Origin: an uncultured Prevotella sp.
GTDB lineage: Bacteria; Bacteroidota; Bacteroidia; Bacteroidales; Bacteroidaceae
Direction of reading: 5' to 3'
Assembly (NCBI GenBank): GCA_934196725.1
Contig: CAKPWR010000004.1
Location: forward strand, 1-64,000
DNA: 64,000 nucleotides
Positions 60,757-64,000 of this stretch are shown here, in pieces (positions within the stretch are counted from its first letter, which is position 1; every line of letters starts with the position of its first letter). The position numbers were made by a program, and so were the translations under genes. A model generated the notes under the pieces. That model did no database searches. It saw only the letters and a list, made by a program, of their open reading frames with translations, and was not told where the DNA came from.

Positions 60757-60840
60757 TATCTCTGAGAAATAATAAAATATCTCTGAGAGATAAAATATTA
60801 TCTCTGTGAAATAAAACTATATCTCCGTGAGATAAAATAA
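60757..60840. repeat. Four 21-bp phased palindromic repeats
   Basis: TATCTCTGAGAAATA, TATCTCTGAGAGATA, TATCTCTGTGAAATA and TATCTCCGTGAGATA begin at 60757, 60778, 60799 and 60820, exactly 21 bp apart (two helical turns). They are separated by A-rich spacers. Each is a (near) palindrome, like binding sites for a dimeric regulator. No gene starts nearby on either strand. Confidence 0.8.
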
Positions 60841-61229
60841 TAGCGTATTGAAAAATCTTGATTCTTTGGAAAAATGGGGGAAATCAAAAAATAAGACACG
60901 AAAACTGAAGGTACTGAAGGCAAGGTTTCTGGGAGTGTTAAAATGGAGTTAAAAAGTAAAGAGAATGAACAAAAATGTTGGCTGAAGGACTGAAGGTAGT
61001 TTTTTAAAATAATAATTTCATGTCAAAAACTGCATTTTAACATTTGGTAAAATATATTGCAATTATCTAATAATCATATAATTACACCTTTTTTACTCTA
61101 CGCTGCATATATATATGTTTTTTAAATTTCAGATTTCAGTTTTTTTTTGTGACCCTTCCTTCACAACCTTCAGTTTTTCAGGGTGTATCCTTCAGTCGGA
61201 ATCCTTTACAAATTTATGAAGAAACGAAA
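60841..61229. other. Gene-free AT-rich stretch with CTGAAGG motifs
   Basis: CTGAAGG or its variants repeat on the left (ACTGAAGGTACTGAAGGC near 60908 and GACTGAAGGTAG near 60988). The complement CCTTCAG repeats on the right (near 61164 and 61189). They bracket a very AT-rich core with CATATATATATG at about 61107-61118. The symmetry suggests the ends of a vanished or non-autonomous insertion. No gene is seen. Confidence 0.5.
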
Positions 61230-61263
61230 AAGAGGATGTGCTATGGACTAATGACGCATCCTC
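61230..61263 (-). terminator. Terminator of the AAA-like gene
   Basis: GAGGATG pairs with CATCCTC around an 18-nt loop. On the minus strand it lies 17 bp past the stop codon and is followed by T-rich sequence. Confidence 0.65.
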
Positions 61264-61280
61264 ATCAACTCATGTGGTAA

Positions 61281-62840
61281 TCACACTACCACCTCATACA
61301 ATTTCTTGTCCCCTATCACAACCTCATGTAAACCAGGCTGTTTGTTCTTGTTGAAGCAGAAACTGAGCATATAGCCTGTCTGCAAATGGTAATAGTCGAG
61401 ATATTCGCTGAGTTGTAGCTCGCCTCGCTCATTGTAGGCCTCGCCTCGCCAAATCTTCAGCTCCACCACATATTGCTGACCAAGATAGTCGATGATGACA
61501 TCAGTACGAGTCAAGTCGCGAGTCTGTGCCTCACAATAATAGTTGCCGATGCCATTGATGACAGGGCGAAGATAAGTTAAGAATATCTGACGACCATTGT
61601 TCTCAACAAACTCATCATCATGTCTCGGACGATAAATCTCATTGAAATGCACGCAGAAACGCTCCAGGAGAAGGCGCATGTCAAGATAACCATCATGCAC
61701 AAAACGAGGCTTGTCATACTCACCTTGCTGATAGATGGAAGTATCCTTGGCATTGGAAATAAAGAGATTATAAAGCCAGGTCTCGAAGATACGGCAATAA
61801 ATAAGGGTAGCACCTTGGTACTCCTTGACAAAATTAAACATGATAGCGATATTGAGATCCCTGTCATAATAATTAAAAGAAACTCGCTTGCCACCAAAGA
61901 TAATCGCCTTCAACGTTTCCGCAAGAGAAGGGAACTGGCTCACCTTCTTTTCCATATCGTCAAACAGGGTATTATGCTCCTTCAGGAGATGGTTCACCGC
62001 CGCCAAAACACCTTCCCTGTCCCAAGTAAGCCCACCCTCATCTATGATTTGACAGATACGGCTCACCAAGAATGGATAACCCGAAGTATAGTCATAGATC
62101 ATCTGACCGATGAAATGTTCATCGAAGCCAATATGATGGTCTGCCTTATATTCTGCCAGCATCCCTGCGATACCATCGGCAGGTAGGCTCATGTTAGCAT
62201 CAAAAGTTACAGCAATGTTCCAAGGCGAATTGTACTGATGCTGCTCTTCCGGACGGAGTTTCAATTTCAAGTTCTTGACATCATAGACGCCTGCGAGGAT
62301 AACCGACTGGAAGGTAGGGCGTTCATCACGCTTAAGGTACATATTACGAAGAAGTCCCAGGAAATGAATGAACTCTATTTGATTGCCCGCAGCATCCACT
62401 TCATCTATCAAAAGAACTATCTTGTCTGTTTTTGACATTTTAGAAACTGTTCTGTTAAAAGACAGACTATCCATCGTCTTGTCTTCACTCGAAACAGATA
62501 GCCTGAGGACTTCTTTAGAGGAATCGGACAGATTCTGAACCTCATCCCATTCCACACTATCATTCATCAGCAGCAAGGATGCAAACATTAAGGTCTCATC
62601 ACTCTTGAATGTACTATCCCCAAGCCCCTCGAAGCTCAAGGAGAACACAGCATACCCTTCTCCCTCAAGCTTTTTCTTGAGGAGAGCCAAAGTCGTGGTC
62701 TTGCCATACTGACGGCCTCTGTTGATGCAAAAGAAATTGCCACGGCGCACCAATTTGGCAGCAGCCTCCACCTGACGGCTGATGTCAACCATATAGTGCA
62801 TGGATGGGATGCACTTACCTGTCGTATTGAATACCTTCAT
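61281..62840 (-). CDS. AAA-like ATPase with PD-(D/E)XK-like C-terminus
   Basis: A 519-residue protein of the AAA-like (PF14516-type) group. MKVFNTTGKCIPSMHYMVD leads into the P-loop NRGRQYGKTTT (about 40-50), and Walker B is IVLLIDEVDAAG. An arginine-rich middle follows, then the C-terminal TDVIIDYLGQQYVVELKIW (D..ExK pattern). It is a different subfamily from the 52111 and 63232 genes but has the same ATPase-plus-nuclease-fold layout. It is a single gene. The function is unknown. Confidence 0.83.
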   Translation of the reverse strand: MKVFNTTGKCIPSMHYMVDISRQVEAAAKLVRRGNFFCINRGRQYGKTTTLALLKKKLEGEGYAVFSLSFEGLGDSTFKSDETLMFASLLLMNDSVEWDEVQNLSDSSKEVLRLSVSSEDKTMDSLSFNRTVSKMSKTDKIVLLIDEVDAAGNQIEFIHFLGLLRNMYLKRDERPTFQSVILAGVYDVKNLKLKLRPEEQHQYNSPWNIAVTFDANMSLPADGIAGMLAEYKADHHIGFDEHFIGQMIYDYTSGYPFLVSRICQIIDEGGLTWDREGVLAAVNHLLKEHNTLFDDMEKKVSQFPSLAETLKAIIFGGKRVSFNYYDRDLNIAIMFNFVKEYQGATLIYCRIFETWLYNLFISNAKDTSIYQQGEYDKPRFVHDGYLDMRLLLERFCVHFNEIYRPRHDDEFVENNGRQIFLTYLRPVINGIGNYYCEAQTRDLTRTDVIIDYLGQQYVVELKIWRGEAYNERGELQLSEYLDYYHLQTGYMLSFCFNKNKQPGLHEVVIGDKKLYEVVV

Positions 62841-63231
62841 ATCGCTTGATGTTATATCTTAATACTATATAAATCGCCTATTCGATTACCTTTTGCAAAA
62901 ATAATGCTTTTTAGCGAGAAAAAGCTAAAAAAGGATGACTTTTTTTAGAATTATCGACAAATGGCATCAGAATTAAGGATGATATCCTGATTCTAATGCC
63001 ATTTTTGCAGTTAAAATTGCAATATATGCTGCTATATGGATAAAAGTCAAGGCTAAGAGCCTAAAACTGTCGTCATCAAGAATCTGTGAAATCTGTGGGA
63101 CTTAAGACACCAAGACCAGACAACCCTAAAATCTGTAGGAATCCAAAACTTTTCCCCGAAATCTCTTGCAGATATGAAAATAAAGTCGTAACTTTGCGCA
63201 AAAGTTGATTAATAAAGACAGATTAGGAATT
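62841..63231. other. Gap with hairpin and promoter of the last gene
   Basis: AAATGGCAT (62959-62967) with ATGCCATTT (62996-63004) and an inner AGAAT/ATTCT plus AGGAT/ATCCT make a long hairpin that may be a terminator or a small palindromic element. A TAACTTTG box (63189-63196) precedes the last gene. Otherwise I see no gene. Confidence 0.55.
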
Positions 63232-64000
63232 ATGGTAGAGACTAACGATAGAAGATTGCCTGTTGGCATCCAGTCTTTTGAGGAAATCAGAGAGCAAGGA
63301 TATTTGTATGTTGACAAGACAGATATTATCTGGCAACTTGCCAACAGAGGAAAGAAGTATAATTACCTGAGCCGCCCACGCCGCTTCGGTAAATCCGTGC
63401 TGGTGGATACGCTAGAAGCCTACTTCATGGGCAAGAAGGAACTCTTCGAGGGATTGAAGATCATGCAGCTGGAGACAGAATGGGTGAAACGCCCTGTCAT
63501 CAGACTCGATATGAGTCAGGCTGGCGCAGAACCGGAAAGTCTGAAAGGTTATCTAGACTATACCTTTCAGGAATATGAATCTTTATATGAGATAAAATCC
63601 ATGGGTAACTCTCCCTTAGCTACTCGTCTGATAGAAATCATAAAGACAGCTTACAGAAAAACTGGTTTGCAGGTGTCCATTCTCATCGATGAATACGACT
63701 CTCCATTGCAGCATTCCTGGAAGACTCCGCAGCATAAAGCGTGTACCGCTATCTATAAAGAAGTATTTGCCGTATTGAAAGCACAGGATAAATACGAGAA
63801 GTTTGTCTTCATCACCGGTATCACCAAGTTTACGCAAATCTCACTCTTCTCTGTACTCAACAATCTGAGCAATATCAGCTTTGACCCCGAATATGTAGCC
63901 ATCTGCGGTATTACGAAAGAAGAAGTTTTACGCGATTTCAAGCCGGAAATCAACAAGTTGGCAGCAAGCAAGGGATGGACTTTCGACAAAGCCGTTGCAC
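63232..64000 (+). CDS. AAA-ATPase-like/PD-(D/E)XK family protein (partial, runs off window)
   Basis: The first 256 codons of a paralogue of the gene at 52111-53697. It starts MVETNDRRLPVGIQSFEEIR, with P-loop RPRRFGKS, Walker B SILIDEYDSPL and VFITGITKFTQISLFS, all conserved. The frame is open to the window end. The nuclease-like C-terminus would lie beyond it. The promoter is TAACTTTG at 63189-63196, about 35 bp upstream. Confidence 0.87.
   Translation, partial: MVETNDRRLPVGIQSFEEIREQGYLYVDKTDIIWQLANRGKKYNYLSRPRRFGKSVLVDTLEAYFMGKKELFEGLKIMQLETEWVKRPVIRLDMSQAGAEPESLKGYLDYTFQEYESLYEIKSMGNSPLATRLIEIIKTAYRKTGLQVSILIDEYDSPLQHSWKTPQHKACTAIYKEVFAVLKAQDKYEKFVFITGITKFTQISLFSVLNNLSNISFDPEYVAICGITKEEVLRDFKPEINKLAASKGWTFDKAVA

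Noticed and set aside
60757-60840. CRISPR array
   Set aside because: Repeats are short palindromes at 21-bp period with no unique spacers of 25-40 bp and no cas genes nearby.

Overview
The window looks like chromosomal DNA of a gut or oral Bacteroidales of the Prevotella/Segatella type. The evidence is: many promoters of the Bacteroidetes kind (TTG or TTTG, about 19-20 bp, then TAnnTTTG); an rseC-rnfBCDGEA cluster; TlpA/DUF4369 thioredoxin-like proteins; a type IX secretion (T9SS) style C-terminal domain; a long class III fructose-bisphosphatase; and BT4734/DUF3987, DUF6266 and AAA/PD-(D/E)XK families that are common in this group. The species is inferred from family content, not from a marker gene.

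Layout. About 0-32.95 kb is mostly stable housekeeping DNA: a repeat-containing secreted protein, tRNA-Ser(CGA), trxB, an ATPase-CYTH protein, radA, queC, two tandem thioredoxin-like proteins, a MltF-like lytic transglycosylase, hisGDC, rseC-rnfBCDGEA, fbp, galE, an L,D-transpeptidase, an ECF sigma/anti-sigma/Spy-like operon, aspS, a histone-H1-like winged-helix protein, xylB and manC. Genes are separated by clear hairpin terminators. About 33-53.7 kb is accessory. It holds a HTH/BT4734/DUF3987/DUF6266 module without an integrase, an uncharacterised AT-rich gene behind a cluster of TTAGTAGATT repeats, an AAA/DUF4143 ATPase with phased operator-like repeats, and a type III restriction-modification operon in res-mod order followed by a Fic gene. 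It also holds a partial duplicate of that Fic gene, three toxin-antitoxin cassettes with two relics, a secreted protein and an AAA/PD-(D/E)XK protein. About 53.8-64 kb mixes envelope and metabolic genes (patatin-barrel protein, MATE transporter, AraC regulator with a divergent tyrosine-phenol-lyase-like enzyme) with more AAA/PD-(D/E)XK genes and relics, and a gene-free kilobase rich in repeats.

How the genes relate. Rnf couples ferredoxin/NADH exchange to ion transport, and TrxB and the TlpA-like pair serve thiol redox in the cytoplasm and envelope. The accessory block looks like a defence and addiction island built by recombination between repeated parts. The antitoxin 5' end, the Fic gene, promoter segments and AAA genes each recur, and the variable part of the toxin-antitoxin cassettes is confined to antitoxin C-terminus plus toxin N-terminus. 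That mosaic cassette array, the frame-cycling 13-bp repeat in Fic, the 9-nt repeat shared by three unrelated genes and the 21-bp phased palindromes are the most promising unexplained signals.
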